Below are positions 1 through 9,765 of a stretch of 64,000 nt of DNA, piece after piece. The notes beneath the pieces were generated by a model. The model was not told the origin of the DNA and did no database searches. It worked only from the letters and a program-made list of their open reading frames with translations. The DNA comes from CAZDUS01 sp964535015 (GTDB taxonomy: Bacteria; Verrucomicrobiota; Kiritimatiellia; CAIKKV01; CAITUY01). The translations under genes and the position numbers were made by a program. Location of the stretch: assembly GCA_964535015.1 (NCBI GenBank), contig CAZHRU010000001.1, forward strand, positions 1-64,000, in the 5' to 3' direction. Within the stretch, counting starts at the first letter, position 1, and every line of letters begins with the position of its first letter.

Positions 1-445
1 TAGCCATGTACCCGGGGAATTCCCCCTTGCCGGCCCGCAACAGGGCGTTGACCGCTTTGGTCATGGTGTCGCCATACGGGGGGTTTTTGTTGGGGAAATG
101 GCCGTTCATCATGAAGGCGATCATGGCAAACGCCGTGTAGGCTTCCCGGTTCTTGTCGTCTTCCCGGCCCCACTGGCCATCGCGCTGCTGCGTCTTCTTG
201 AGCGCATCCAAGCCGCGCTTGATGGCCGCCTCGGTGCGACGGTCCAGCAGGTTCGTCATGTCCGCGGCATCCAATGCGTCGCCCGGCGCGCGGGCCAACG
301 GGGTCAGCTTGCCAGGGCCGTCATCCACGAAATCACCCAGGAGATTCTCCTTGGCGGCGTCGTTGTTTGGCTTCGTCTGGGCCGGTGCGGGGGCCGTCCA
401 CGCGAACGCGGCGGCGAGCAGGAGGAATGTGGTGCGGGTTAGCAT
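1..445 (-). CDS. Prenyltransferase/squalene-cyclase-fold repeat protein, secreted (partial)
   Basis: The 5' part of a gene that runs off the left edge; about 148 residues are visible. It starts at 445 with a hydrophobic signal peptide (MLTRTTFLLLAAAFAW, then an Ala-rich cleavage region). Residues about 73-95 (IKRGLDALKKTQQRDGQWG) match the first repeat of the alpha/alpha-toroid prenyltransferase/squalene oxidase fold, in which QxxDGxWG is the recurring signature. In planctomycetes and verrucomicrobia such secreted repeat proteins commonly sit at the end of MoxR/BatA operons, and this gene starts 10 bp after the stop of the preceding gene, so it is probably cotranscribed. Its catalytic activity is unknown, and many such proteins are likely non-enzymatic. 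The C-terminal part is outside the window. Confidence 0.8.
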   Translation of the reverse strand, partial: MLTRTTFLLLAAAFAWTAPAPAQTKPNNDAAKENLLGDFVDDGPGKLTPLARAPGDALDAADMTNLLDRRTEAAIKRGLDALKKTQQRDGQWGREDDKNREAYTAFAMIAFMMNGHFPNKNPPYGDTMTKAVNALLRAGKGEFPGYMA

Positions 446-455
446 GGCGGTGACT

Positions 456-3257
456 CTATTTGGACAGGGCTTCGTAATAATCCTTCAAAAGTTTCCGGTA
501 CTCCAATGGCAATTCGCGGGCAAAGTTTTCGTTCAAGGCGGAGCGTTCGCGGTCCACCAGCGACTGCCATTCGCCCTTGGTGCCCTTGGGTGGCGCGCCG
601 GATGGCGCGACGGCGGAGAACTCCTTCCACGTCGGCAAGCTATCCGGCGTCCACCCATCGGCCATCTTGACCTCCTTCACGCCCGGTTTGGTGCCGGGTC
701 CTCCTGGCGGCGGTTTTGCCAGCATGCTCAGAAGTTTGCCGAGGATCTTGGCATACGCGATTCGCAGTTCTTTCTCGGCCTCTTGCTGGGCTTGGATGGC
801 GGCATCCTTCGTCTTCGCGTTCAACGCGACAATGGCCTGCTCCATGTACACGCGCGCCTGGCGCACATTGCCGGCCAAACTCGCGCTCGCAAGGCTGAGG
901 ATTTCGTCAATCCGCTCTTTACTGAACTCGGATTGCTTGGCGACATGGTTCGGCAGCAGGCTGTCGGGGGTGCGCGCGGTAATTTCGCGCAGTTCGCGCT
1001 GTTCGGTAGCCAGGACCAGGATCGCCGTCATCGCGTCATAGGACATCTTGTACTCCATGACGAGGCTGCGCATCAGGCTATCCTGCGCGAGGGCGGTCAT
1101 CGCTTTAATGAAGGCGTCGAGTTCCTTGATGGCGGTCAGGAGATGTTCCTCCGCTTTCTTCTGGTGGACGACGGCGTCGGCCCGCGACTGGGCTTTCATC
1201 AGCGGGATGGCCAGCTTCATCTCCCCGGCCGCCAAGCCGAACGCGGCGGCGGCGTTGGGCGCGGCTCCGAGATAGGTTGCCATGGCCGTGGACTCGACCT
1301 GCAGCACGTCCTGCTCGCCGGCCAGCCGCTTGAACTCGGTGAACGGTTCGTCTTCCGTGTTTTCGCGGAGGGCGATCTGGCGTTGGTAGATGTCCATCGC
1401 CTTGCCGCTCAACTCGGTGGTGACTTCCAGTTCCACCACCAGCATGTCAATCATCGCCACGATCGAGTTGCCGGTGTTTTGGCTGGTTTTAAGGGCTTCG
1501 TGGGCCTCCTGGATGGCGGCGAGCGCCGGGGCGGCCTGGTCTTTCTCCAGCATCGCTTTGGCCTTGTTCATGGCCGTCAACGCCTGTTCCTGCGCCTCAC
1601 GCATTCCGCCGGCTTCGCGGATACCGGCGACGCTATCCTGGAGCTGCGCCAGCGCCCGGGCCAGCAAGTCCTGGTTGGCGGTGAAGTCCAGCACGGTCCT
1701 TTTTTCCTTCTGGGCGCGTTCGACCCCGGCTTTCAGGTCGGCCACCTCGGCGACGAGATCGTCGAGGCTGCGGTTGATCAGCCTGATGTCGGCGGATGTC
1801 TGCCGGTAGAGCCAGAGCCGTTCGAGCATGCCGAGCTCGCGCTTGGCGATCTCCAGGCCTTCCTTGAGCAGATCGTCGGCTTGCGTCAGCTGCGGCAGGA
1901 CGGGATCGAGTTTGTTGGCCTGCAACGACGGCAGGGCTTCCCGCAGGGATTTGGCGGCCCGGGCCAGCGGCCGGCGCAGGGAGGCCGCAAACCGGTTCTC
2001 CTTGGGCAAACGTTCCGCAAATTTCTCCATGCCGGCGGCCAACTGGGTTTCGGCCGTGTGGATGGTCTCCAGGCTCTTGTTGGCCAGGACCAGATCCATC
2101 GCGCTGTTCCGGTTTTGCTCCGACCGGTCGCGGAACCCGGTCATCGCGCGGAGCCGTTCCGCCGCCTCGAGCATGCGCTGGTGCGTTTCCCCGAGGGAAC
2201 TGAGCTTCTTGATCTCCTCCCCGACGACGAACAGCATCGAGTCCAGACACTGGGACACGAGGTCCTGCGCGGCGGCCGTGCCCTTGGCATCGGCGGCCCC
2301 CAACGCCTGGACGGCTTCCCCGCCGGCCTTGCGGCAGGCCGTGAGGGTCACGCCGAGATCCAGCAGACTGTCGATGTCGGCCAGCGGGCGGAGGATGTTC
2401 TCCTGTTGGAGCGCCAGCGTGGCTTTGCGGGTGGCTAGCTGGTCCTGGGACAGGCCGGTCAGCAGCGCCCGCATCGCCTGCTGCGCTTTGGCCGTATCCT
2501 GCAACTGGGTGCGGACGCGGATCAATTCTTCCAGCCGGCGATCCGGCCGCAAGGTCATCAACGCTTCCCGCAATCCCTTCACCGCGGCGGCCTGCCGGGG
2601 CGCGGCATCACTGTCGGCCATATCCTTGGCCGCCTGCCGCATCGCGGCCACCACGCCGCTGTTCTCCACTTGTTTGCGGGCGCGCGTCAACCGAACCGCG
2701 GCCAGCGCATCCACGGGCGAGTCTTTCAGGGCGCGCAGTTCGTTGACCAGCGTGTCGGTCCGTTCGGCCAATTCGGTTTGGGCCGTGGCCGCGCCGCGCG
2801 CGGGCAGCGCCAGTTGCTGGCGGACGATCTCGCGCATCTCGGTGGCAAACACTTCGGTGGCCTGCGACACGCCGGCCTGGAGCAGGAGGCTGCCCATTTC
2901 GCGGGCGGCGACGGCAATAAACTGCTGGGCTTCGACCACGCGCGGGTCATTGGGACGCGGATCGCGGACGGCGTCCTCCAGCAGTTTGCGGGCATGATTC
3001 AGCCGGCCCTTTTGCAGGGTTTCCAGCCGGTTCCGCACGTTGCCGGTGGCCTTTGCGGCATCGGGTCCGATGCCGGGATTGGATTCCATGTCGCGGCGCA
3101 TCTCGCTGAAGCGGTTGATCAGGTCGGTCAACTGAGAGAGGACCATGTCCTGGCGAGCCAATTCCAAGCCCGCCGAATGAGCGGCATCCTCCGCCCGCGC
3201 GAGCGGCGGCGCCAGCAGGGAGCCAATCAGTAACCAAACCCAGCCGAGTCGTTTCAC
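456..3257 (-). CDS. Large secreted alpha-helical protein of unknown function
   Basis: A 933-residue protein with an N-terminal signal peptide (MKRLGWVWLLIGSLLAPPLARA) followed by an almost continuous Ala/Glu/Leu/Gln-rich helical sequence, probably coiled coils across its whole length. I recognise no catalytic motif. Its start codon overlaps the stop of the upstream DUF4175-type gene by 4 bp (ATGA), so it is translationally coupled to it. Long helical periplasmic proteins at this place follow the DUF4175 gene in related MoxR operons. It may be a periplasmic structural or scaffolding partner of the VWA membrane proteins; this is inference from context only. Confidence 0.8.
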   Translation of the reverse strand: MKRLGWVWLLIGSLLAPPLARAEDAAHSAGLELARQDMVLSQLTDLINRFSEMRRDMESNPGIGPDAAKATGNVRNRLETLQKGRLNHARKLLEDAVRDPRPNDPRVVEAQQFIAVAAREMGSLLLQAGVSQATEVFATEMREIVRQQLALPARGAATAQTELAERTDTLVNELRALKDSPVDALAAVRLTRARKQVENSGVVAAMRQAAKDMADSDAAPRQAAAVKGLREALMTLRPDRRLEELIRVRTQLQDTAKAQQAMRALLTGLSQDQLATRKATLALQQENILRPLADIDSLLDLGVTLTACRKAGGEAVQALGAADAKGTAAAQDLVSQCLDSMLFVVGEEIKKLSSLGETHQRMLEAAERLRAMTGFRDRSEQNRNSAMDLVLANKSLETIHTAETQLAAGMEKFAERLPKENRFAASLRRPLARAAKSLREALPSLQANKLDPVLPQLTQADDLLKEGLEIAKRELGMLERLWLYRQTSADIRLINRSLDDLVAEVADLKAGVERAQKEKRTVLDFTANQDLLARALAQLQDSVAGIREAGGMREAQEQALTAMNKAKAMLEKDQAAPALAAIQEAHEALKTSQNTGNSIVAMIDMLVVELEVTTELSGKAMDIYQRQIALRENTEDEPFTEFKRLAGEQDVLQVESTAMATYLGAAPNAAAAFGLAAGEMKLAIPLMKAQSRADAVVHQKKAEEHLLTAIKELDAFIKAMTALAQDSLMRSLVMEYKMSYDAMTAILVLATEQRELREITARTPDSLLPNHVAKQSEFSKERIDEILSLASASLAGNVRQARVYMEQAIVALNAKTKDAAIQAQQEAEKELRIAYAKILGKLLSMLAKPPPGGPGTKPGVKEVKMADGWTPDSLPTWKEFSAVAPSGAPPKGTKGEWQSLVDRERSALNENFARELPLEYRKLLKDYYEALSK

Positions 3258-4882
3258 GGCTTCTTCTCCCCAAGTTTCTCCAGTTCCTTGACGGCTTCCT
3301 TCTCCTGGATATAGAGCGGCCGCAACTGGCCGAGGGCCTTGCGTTGCCGGGCCAGCACGAAGGCCAGGTAATCGGCATCCGTCACGAACTGCACCCGCCG
3401 GCTGAGCGAGCGGTTCTTGCCGGCCTGCCCGGGACGGCTATCGGTCACTTCGATGGCGAAGGTCAACATGTCGCCCACCTGCAACCCCGGGAACTGCTGC
3501 GTGACCGGCCACGTGAACTCTTGTTCCACCTGGGACTGGTTGTCGAGCGCGCCGAGCTTGTGCCGCAGTTCAGCCCCGTCGTTGACGCTGAACACGATCG
3601 CCGCTTCGTTCAACCCGTAATCGTCGCGGGCCGAGTAGGCGAGGCGGATCACCTTCTTCAAGGTGGCCTTCGCATCCTCCACGGGCTGCAACAGCGTGAC
3701 CTGCGGGTCGGCATCGGGAATGACCTGCAGGTAGTACCGCGCACTCGGTTCAACATACACGCGATTCGCCAGTGTCCACCGGAACCGGATCTGGTAGGCG
3801 CGCGAGGCCTGGGCCGGCAACTGGAGGGAGGCTTCCCGGCCATTGCGGGAGAGTTGCATAGGGGCCGGATCCGCCCCTTCCAACATCAGGTCCGCGGCCT
3901 CAACGCCTTCGCTGAACTTCAGATTCCAACTGACCAGCGTGCCTTCCGGTGCCTTGATATTGAGCGTTTCCACCTCTTGCGCCGCCATCTTCGTATAGGC
4001 GGGATAGGTCAGTCTGACCCGCCCCGCGGCGACCTGTGGCGGCCGCACCACGGTGACGCGGTACCGCGACGACCGACCGTCGCCAGCCCGGAAATAGTAT
4101 TCGATGTCATCGTTGGTATTCGGCAGGAGATACTCGAAATGCCCCGGTTTGGCGGCGTCAGCCTTTAGCGGCACGGTTTCCCAGCCGAGCATGCCGTACC
4201 GGACCAGCAATCGGCCCTGGGTTGGCACCACACCGGTCGCTCGAGCGCTCAGAGTGACCGGCTCGCCACGGCGGGTCACGATATTGCCGCTGAGCACTTC
4301 GATGGTGGTCCGGGTCGGATACGACAGGCGCGACGACGGGTTGATCATCCGTTGGGCCAAGACCATCAGCACTTCACCACGCCACGCGCCAAACCCGATC
4401 AACAGCGCCAGTGCCACGCCAGCCGTCAACAGGGCTGACTTCAGAACGAGCCGCTGTGCCGCCGCCCGGAAATCCATATTCGCCGCCCTCGCTTCCGCCT
4501 GCTGGCGCACGGCGCGCATCAGTTCCAGTGAAACCAGCGGACCGTAGGCGGCCTCGTCCTGGAACTGGAGGCTGGAGACCAGTAATCCGTTCAGGTCCGG
4601 CTGGGCACGTTCCACTCGCAGTGCCTCGTCAATCGGGTCAAACCGCGGCAATAACCGGACGAGGTACCGGTAGCCGACCCAGCCGAGGACGCCGAGGTTG
4701 ACCAGCAGCAACGCCACGCGCCACTTGCCGGCCAAGTCGAGGTTCCAGTCCAGCAACAGATCGACAAAGATCAACGCGATGAAGACGGCCAGCAGCCAGC
4801 CGGATCCGCGCACGACCAGCCGGGTCGTGTACGTTCGCCACAACTGCCGCAGCCGGGTTTCGATGGAGGAGTTAGTTGTCAC
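3254..4882 (-). CDS. DUF4175-like membrane protein
   Basis: A 542-residue protein. Two hydrophobic segments lie near residues 25-75 (a pair of adjacent transmembrane helices around LLAVFIALIFVDLLLDW and VALLLVNLGVLGWVGY) and a third near 150-165. A long periplasmic beta-rich region follows, with Ig-like stretches (LSYPTRTTIEVLSG, VRLTYPAYTKMAAQEVETL), and the C-terminus is a charged helix rich in Glu and Lys. This layout is like DUF4175/TIGR02302-type proteins, which occur with MoxR-DUF58-VWA operons. It begins 4 bp after the VWA/amidotransferase-fold gene and overlaps the next gene by 4 bp. Its function is unknown; a role in envelope stress or assembly with the VWA proteins is inferred from the operon. 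Confidence 0.75.
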   Translation of the reverse strand: MTTNSSIETRLRQLWRTYTTRLVVRGSGWLLAVFIALIFVDLLLDWNLDLAGKWRVALLLVNLGVLGWVGYRYLVRLLPRFDPIDEALRVERAQPDLNGLLVSSLQFQDEAAYGPLVSLELMRAVRQQAEARAANMDFRAAAQRLVLKSALLTAGVALALLIGFGAWRGEVLMVLAQRMINPSSRLSYPTRTTIEVLSGNIVTRRGEPVTLSARATGVVPTQGRLLVRYGMLGWETVPLKADAAKPGHFEYLLPNTNDDIEYYFRAGDGRSSRYRVTVVRPPQVAAGRVRLTYPAYTKMAAQEVETLNIKAPEGTLVSWNLKFSEGVEAADLMLEGADPAPMQLSRNGREASLQLPAQASRAYQIRFRWTLANRVYVEPSARYYLQVIPDADPQVTLLQPVEDAKATLKKVIRLAYSARDDYGLNEAAIVFSVNDGAELRHKLGALDNQSQVEQEFTWPVTQQFPGLQVGDMLTFAIEVTDSRPGQAGKNRSLSRRVQFVTDADYLAFVLARQRKALGQLRPLYIQEKEAVKELEKLGEKKP

Positions 4883-4886
4883 AGGT

Positions 4887-7616
4887 TTACGCCAGGTTCT
4901 TGTTGCGGCGCCAGGCCCATTCCGCCGCCACGAAAGCGACGAACAGAGCGACCAGCAGCCAATTGTCCCACAAATCGAGATCCCGCGTGAACGTCACCTG
5001 CTGGGTGCGTTCCCGCAACGGGTCGGCCAGCAACGGCAGTTCGCGTAACGTCAGCGCGTCGCCGCCGGCCAGCGCGGCCATCTGCGCCAGCAACCCCTGT
5101 TGCATGCCGGTCTCGATCTGTTCCACGGATTTGTCCTCGACGATAAATTCGGTGACGGTCGCCTTGTCGGCAGCGCGCACAGCGGAGGCGGACTCCTCGA
5201 CCGTTGGCGTGGAACTGAACCGGTACCGCCCCGGGGCCGACGGCGTGTAGAGGCCGTTGAACATTCCCGTCAGGCCTGACAACGATTTCAAGGTCACCGG
5301 CACCGCCTCGCCGCCGTCCACCCGCGTCACATAGGCGGGGAATGTCGGTGCCGCCAACGGCTCATACGCGCTGTCCAGCACGCTGGCGTGCAGTTCGACG
5401 GCTTCGCCGCTGGCGTAGGTATCGCGCCCGGTTTCCAGCCGGACCATCCGATTCTCGCCGAGCAGGCGCGACAGGGTAAGGAATTGCACCGCCTGGCCCC
5501 AGAACTTGAGGTGGTACGCGTCGCCCGTCCGCGCGCGGAGCCGCCAGAGTTGGTCGGCGCCGATGAACAGACACTTTCCGGCACCGTACCGGTGCCAGGC
5601 AATCAACGGGAACGTCCGCGCCTGCGAGTTGCGGTCGGACAACTCCGCCAGCACTACGGCACCGGGCTTGGGGCCCAACAGCGGCGGCACCTTGAAGAGC
5701 GGCTTGACGTTCGCCCACAACGCCTGGTTGCGGGATTCGAGCCGTTCCAAGGTCATTACCGAGCTCTGTCGGCCCGCGGGTGTCAACGCCGGGTACACAT
5801 CATCGCCGACTTCCGTCCACGGTTCCTGCTCGAACCGCACCGGCAACATTGCCGCCAGCGGGGTGTCGAGGTATTCGCCCGGCGTGTGTTTCTGGCCAGC
5901 CAGCATGATCAACGAACCGCCCCGTTCGCGCACCAGTTGTTCCATGAACCCGAACTGGGTGGGGGTAAAGGTGTTGGCCCGGACGTCGCCGAGGATGATC
6001 AAATCGTATTTCAGCGCCTCTTCCGCGCGGTCGGGGAACCGGGCCAGATGCTCGTTGCTGGCGCGGGCCAGTTCCTTGTCGCCCTCGGTGGTTACGAACT
6101 GGACGTCAATGCGCGGGTCGCGCTTGAGCACGCCGCGGAGGTAGCGGAACTCCCAGCGGGGCGAACCTTCGACGTAGAGCACCTTGATCTTGTCGTCCAG
6201 CACCCGCAACGACTGGCGGAGCGTGTTGTTCTCCAGCGTCGCCTCGCCTGGTAAGGGCGTCAGTTCGACTTCCAGCAGGGCCGACCCTCGGTTGCGGCCG
6301 GCCTTGAAGGGCACTTCCTCGAACTGGGTCTGGCCGGTAAAGGTGATCGTCTTGCGCGCCACCTCGATGCCGTCGAGGCGAATGACAATCGGTGTGGCCC
6401 GCCGCTCGTAGCCGTTGGCCCGGCACTGGATCCGCGCCGTCACAAGGTCGTTTGCAAACACCACATCCGGCACCACCAGACTGCGCAGCATCGCGTCATC
6501 GGGCTTCGTCAACCCCACGCTGACAGTGACCAGCGGGATGTTACGACGGCGCAGTTCCCGGGCGGCTTCGACGGGGTCTTCGCCGCCGTTATTGGCGCCA
6601 TCGGTCACCACCGCGACCAGCCCGACCGACTGCCCTTCACTACGGGCCAGCGCCTCGACGATGGCGTCGCCGAGCCGGGTGGATGACAGGCCGTTCGTCG
6701 CTGCCTCGGCGGTTGGCCCGGTCTGGTCCCACGGGGCGGCGCTGGCCTCGAGGTGACGGGCAAACCGGAAGAAACGCACGTTTGCCAGCCGGCTCAGGTC
6801 CTGCATGAACGAACGCGACGCGACCTGCAACGACTGCCGCACCAACTCGCGCCGCGGCACCAGCGCCAATTCGGCGCTCAGTTTTTCGGAGACCGACAAA
6901 CCGCTGTTGATGGCTTGTTCCTTCCACTGGGAAAGTTCGAGCGACAAGGCGCGCTGCGTGGTGGCCAGCGCGACCAGATCGGCGTTCGCGGCTTGCTGAT
7001 CGGTGCCAACCTTGGCTTGCCGGTTGGCCAATTCACCGAGCGCCGCCAGCAATGACGGGGTAATGGCCGGCGAGCGTTTTTCGGCGGCGCGGCGGATGTC
7101 GGCCAGCGCCTTCATCACGGCGGTTTGCGCTTCGCGCGCGACGTCGGCCTTGGCCGACTCCAACGTGACGGCGGACGCTTCCATGGTCCGTTGCCCCCGC
7201 AACACGGCCCGGCTCAGGTCAGGCGTGTCGTACGGCAGTTTACCCATCGCCATGCCGGCATCGGTGAGCGAGGCGGTTTCCTTGCGGGTGTCACGGATGT
7301 TCATACTAGCGGAATCGTCCACCAGCAGCAACACGGTGGGTTTGACGGTCTGCCGGATCTTCACCTGCGCCATCGGGCGGAACAACATCAGCAGCACCAC
7401 CGCCACAGCGAGGGTGCGCGCGATGGCCATCAGGATCCGGCCGCCGCGGCCCAGCACTGTTTCCCGCCGGTAGAGCCATACCGCCGCTGCCAGCGCCACA
7501 AGGATGCCCACCCCCAGCAGGAACAGCGGCCAGTCCGAGCGGAACCGCAGGGTCCAGCTCTCGATGGCGCTCTGGGCGTCCAAACCGAGCAAGCGAAATA
7601 GCAACTTATTCATCAT
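4887..7616 (-). CDS. VWA domain membrane protein with glutamine-amidotransferase-like fold
   Basis: A 909-residue protein when started at 7616 (an ATG pair at 7616/7613, 10 bp after the preceding stop; the longer upstream reading would run into that gene). Two transmembrane helices lie near residues 30-80, followed by a von Willebrand A domain with the MIDAS start LLLVDDSASM. A region around residues 490-600 (VLYVEGSPRWEFRYLRGVL, then YDLIILGDV) resembles the class I glutamine-amidotransferase-like domain that follows VWA in these proteins, without a visible catalytic Cys-His-Glu set. A final transmembrane helix precedes a basic tail (WAWRRNKNLA). It is probably an inner-membrane protein with large periplasmic domains, acting with MoxR and the BatA-like protein. 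The substrate is unknown. Confidence 0.85.
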   Translation of the reverse strand: MMNKLLFRLLGLDAQSAIESWTLRFRSDWPLFLLGVGILVALAAAVWLYRRETVLGRGGRILMAIARTLAVAVVLLMLFRPMAQVKIRQTVKPTVLLLVDDSASMNIRDTRKETASLTDAGMAMGKLPYDTPDLSRAVLRGQRTMEASAVTLESAKADVAREAQTAVMKALADIRRAAEKRSPAITPSLLAALGELANRQAKVGTDQQAANADLVALATTQRALSLELSQWKEQAINSGLSVSEKLSAELALVPRRELVRQSLQVASRSFMQDLSRLANVRFFRFARHLEASAAPWDQTGPTAEAATNGLSSTRLGDAIVEALARSEGQSVGLVAVVTDGANNGGEDPVEAARELRRRNIPLVTVSVGLTKPDDAMLRSLVVPDVVFANDLVTARIQCRANGYERRATPIVIRLDGIEVARKTITFTGQTQFEEVPFKAGRNRGSALLEVELTPLPGEATLENNTLRQSLRVLDDKIKVLYVEGSPRWEFRYLRGVLKRDPRIDVQFVTTEGDKELARASNEHLARFPDRAEEALKYDLIILGDVRANTFTPTQFGFMEQLVRERGGSLIMLAGQKHTPGEYLDTPLAAMLPVRFEQEPWTEVGDDVYPALTPAGRQSSVMTLERLESRNQALWANVKPLFKVPPLLGPKPGAVVLAELSDRNSQARTFPLIAWHRYGAGKCLFIGADQLWRLRARTGDAYHLKFWGQAVQFLTLSRLLGENRMVRLETGRDTYASGEAVELHASVLDSAYEPLAAPTFPAYVTRVDGGEAVPVTLKSLSGLTGMFNGLYTPSAPGRYRFSSTPTVEESASAVRAADKATVTEFIVEDKSVEQIETGMQQGLLAQMAALAGGDALTLRELPLLADPLRERTQQVTFTRDLDLWDNWLLVALFVAFVAAEWAWRRNKNLA

Positions 7617-7626
7617 GGTTGTGGTC

Positions 7627-9759
7627 TCAATTCCGTTTCGTGTACCAGCGCGCCAGTAGTGCTTCGGCCACCAGCAAGGCGAGTACGGCAAACAACAGCG
7701 GCACCCACAGTTCGTGGCCGCGCCGCGCTTCCAGCACCGAATGCGTCAGGTCCCGATCGGGCGACAACACGCGGACGGACAACCCGTCCACGGCCGTCAT
7801 CAGGTCCGGGGCCGTCAACACTTTCGTGTCGCACTCGGTCGCGTCGGAGTTGACGGCCACGGTCAAGGCCATGGCATCCGCGGTTTTCAGGTCATGGAAC
7901 CCGGCGGTAACGGTCGGCGCGCTTTCCAGCACCACTTCGCCGCCGCGCAGTTCGGTGCGGCGGGTCGTCTTCTGGCCGGTGGGATCGGCGATCTCGACTT
8001 CGGTGTCGGCGTTCAACTGCGGCAAGGGCAGCAGGATCGGTTGCGGCACTATGATCGAGGTTTCAAAGGCCTGACGGGTCAACTGGGTGATCGCCTGCTG
8101 GAGCAGGACCGGGAATGCGGGATTGACGGCGAGGTTGCTCCAGCGCGGTTCGATGCCGCTGGTCCAGAGCAGGACCTTGCCACGGCCGACCGTGTGTTCG
8201 AGTAGCAACGGCGCACCGTTGCCCAGGTTCAGGACGACCCGCGTATCGGTTCCGATCCGCACCCGGAGGTGCCGGTAACAGCGGGCTTCCGTCAAGACTT
8301 CCTGGGGCAATGAACGCAACGGTTCGACAATCGGATGGGACGGCAACCGCACATCCAGCGGCACCCCGATATGGAGCATCTCCGGATCCTCAGCGATGCC
8401 GGTGACTTCCGCCGGCAACAACGCGACCTCGGGATCAAGGAACCGCCGGTTGATCAGATCCACTTTCAGGTTGCTGCCCGGGACGAGGATCAGCCCGCCG
8501 CCTTCATTGACAAATTTCCGCAACGCCACGGCCCGCTCAGGAGGGATATCCGCCACGTTGACCAATACCACGGTGTCGTAATCATCAAGCCGCGCCCCGC
8601 CCAACGCGGTCCACGAGATCGTGTCCACCAGCGGGCGCGTTTCCGACCGGTCGAAACTGGTCGGGGACAACGCCGTCGCGACCCAGGTGGCGGCCTTGGC
8701 ATCGGGGCGTTCCGCCGGGTCGCCATCCACGCACAACACGCGGAGCGTCTGGCGGACGTTGATGACGGCGTACCGTTGGTCATCGGCGGTCAACGGGTCG
8801 CTCCCCAGTTTGGCGGAGAGCCGGTTGACGCCGGGATGGTTGAGCAGGGCGGCAAACCGCACCGTGGCGGACTGGCCGGCTTCCAGCCGTTCGACGGGGC
8901 GCTTGTCCACGGCTTGATCGTTCAGGAAGAGGGTTAGATCGCCGGGATTGCGGGCGGTGCGGCTGTAATTTCGCATGGTGGCCTGGAACTGGGCCAGGGC
9001 TCCCACGCGCAAGGCGCCGGACACCAACTCCAACCCGGTGACACCGCAGTTCTCCTCGCTGGCCACCGGGATGGTCACAAGGTGCGCCGCGCCACCGGCG
9101 GCGGCGATGTCGCGGAAAGTGGTTTTGGCCTTGTCCGACAACCGGCCATACGTCGTGGTCTGGGCGTCGGTGACGATGTGCAGTTCGCGCCGGGCGGCTT
9201 TCAGTTCGCGGACCAAGATCTGGAGTTCGGCGAGATTCGCATCGAGGTCCAACGGCCCGTTGCAGGGTTGCGCACTGGCGAGCGCCGCATCGACCTGGGC
9301 CGGGGCGTAGGCTGTGTGCCGCATGAGGATCCGGGGTCGCTGGTTCATGACCACGATGGTGACCGGTTGACCGAGGTCGGTGGCGCGCAGGACAGTGCGC
9401 GCCCGTTCCACGGCTTCGGCGAACCGTGAGTTCACACCCGGCCGGTGGGTCATGCTCAACGAGCCATCAATCGCCACCACCACGCCGGCCTTCGGCTGGC
9501 CGGCCAACGGCAACCAGCGGGTCGTCGGTCGCGCCACGGCCAACACGAGCAACAACACGATCAAGCACCGCAACAGCATCAGCAAAATGTCTTCCAGCCG
9601 GATCTCGCGGGACCGGTAGATCATCACGCGCCGCAACAGATCCATCGCGCCCCATGCGATGGTCTTGGCGCGGTGCCGGTTGAGCAAGTGGATGAGGACG
9701 GGGATACCGACGGCCGGCAACGCCCATAACATCCACGGATTCAGGAAGGGTAATTGCAT
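7627..9759 (-). CDS. BatA-like N-terminal membrane domain plus VWA protein
   Basis: A 710-residue protein. The N-terminus (MQLPFLNPWMLWALPAVGIP, then LIHLLNRHRAKTIAWGAM) is the classic BatA/aerotolerance regulator N-terminal signature: a first helix ending in LNRxR, a second helix near residues 57-80. A VWA domain follows with the MIDAS sequence VVAIDGSLSM, and a distal region resembles the amidotransferase-like fold (DYDTVVLVNVADIPPE). The C-terminus is a transmembrane helix (LLFAVLALLVAEALLARW). Family members work with MoxR ATPases and DUF58 proteins in envelope stress tolerance in Bdellovibrio-, Francisella- and Bacteroides-type operons. Here it lies 6 bp downstream of the DUF58 gene, so it is surely in the same operon. 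Confidence 0.88.
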   Translation of the reverse strand: MQLPFLNPWMLWALPAVGIPVLIHLLNRHRAKTIAWGAMDLLRRVMIYRSREIRLEDILLMLLRCLIVLLLVLAVARPTTRWLPLAGQPKAGVVVAIDGSLSMTHRPGVNSRFAEAVERARTVLRATDLGQPVTIVVMNQRPRILMRHTAYAPAQVDAALASAQPCNGPLDLDANLAELQILVRELKAARRELHIVTDAQTTTYGRLSDKAKTTFRDIAAAGGAAHLVTIPVASEENCGVTGLELVSGALRVGALAQFQATMRNYSRTARNPGDLTLFLNDQAVDKRPVERLEAGQSATVRFAALLNHPGVNRLSAKLGSDPLTADDQRYAVINVRQTLRVLCVDGDPAERPDAKAATWVATALSPTSFDRSETRPLVDTISWTALGGARLDDYDTVVLVNVADIPPERAVALRKFVNEGGGLILVPGSNLKVDLINRRFLDPEVALLPAEVTGIAEDPEMLHIGVPLDVRLPSHPIVEPLRSLPQEVLTEARCYRHLRVRIGTDTRVVLNLGNGAPLLLEHTVGRGKVLLWTSGIEPRWSNLAVNPAFPVLLQQAITQLTRQAFETSIIVPQPILLPLPQLNADTEVEIADPTGQKTTRRTELRGGEVVLESAPTVTAGFHDLKTADAMALTVAVNSDATECDTKVLTAPDLMTAVDGLSVRVLSPDRDLTHSVLEARRGHELWVPLLFAVLALLVAEALLARWYTKRN

Positions 9760-9765
9760 AAACGG

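Noticed and set aside
153..2438. Long open frame (761 codons) on the plus strand
   Set aside because: It lies antisense to the secreted helical gene and the partial prenyltransferase-fold gene, which have signal peptides and operon-type spacing. The antisense product is Gly/Arg/Leu-rich without any family motif, typical of GC-rich shadow frames.
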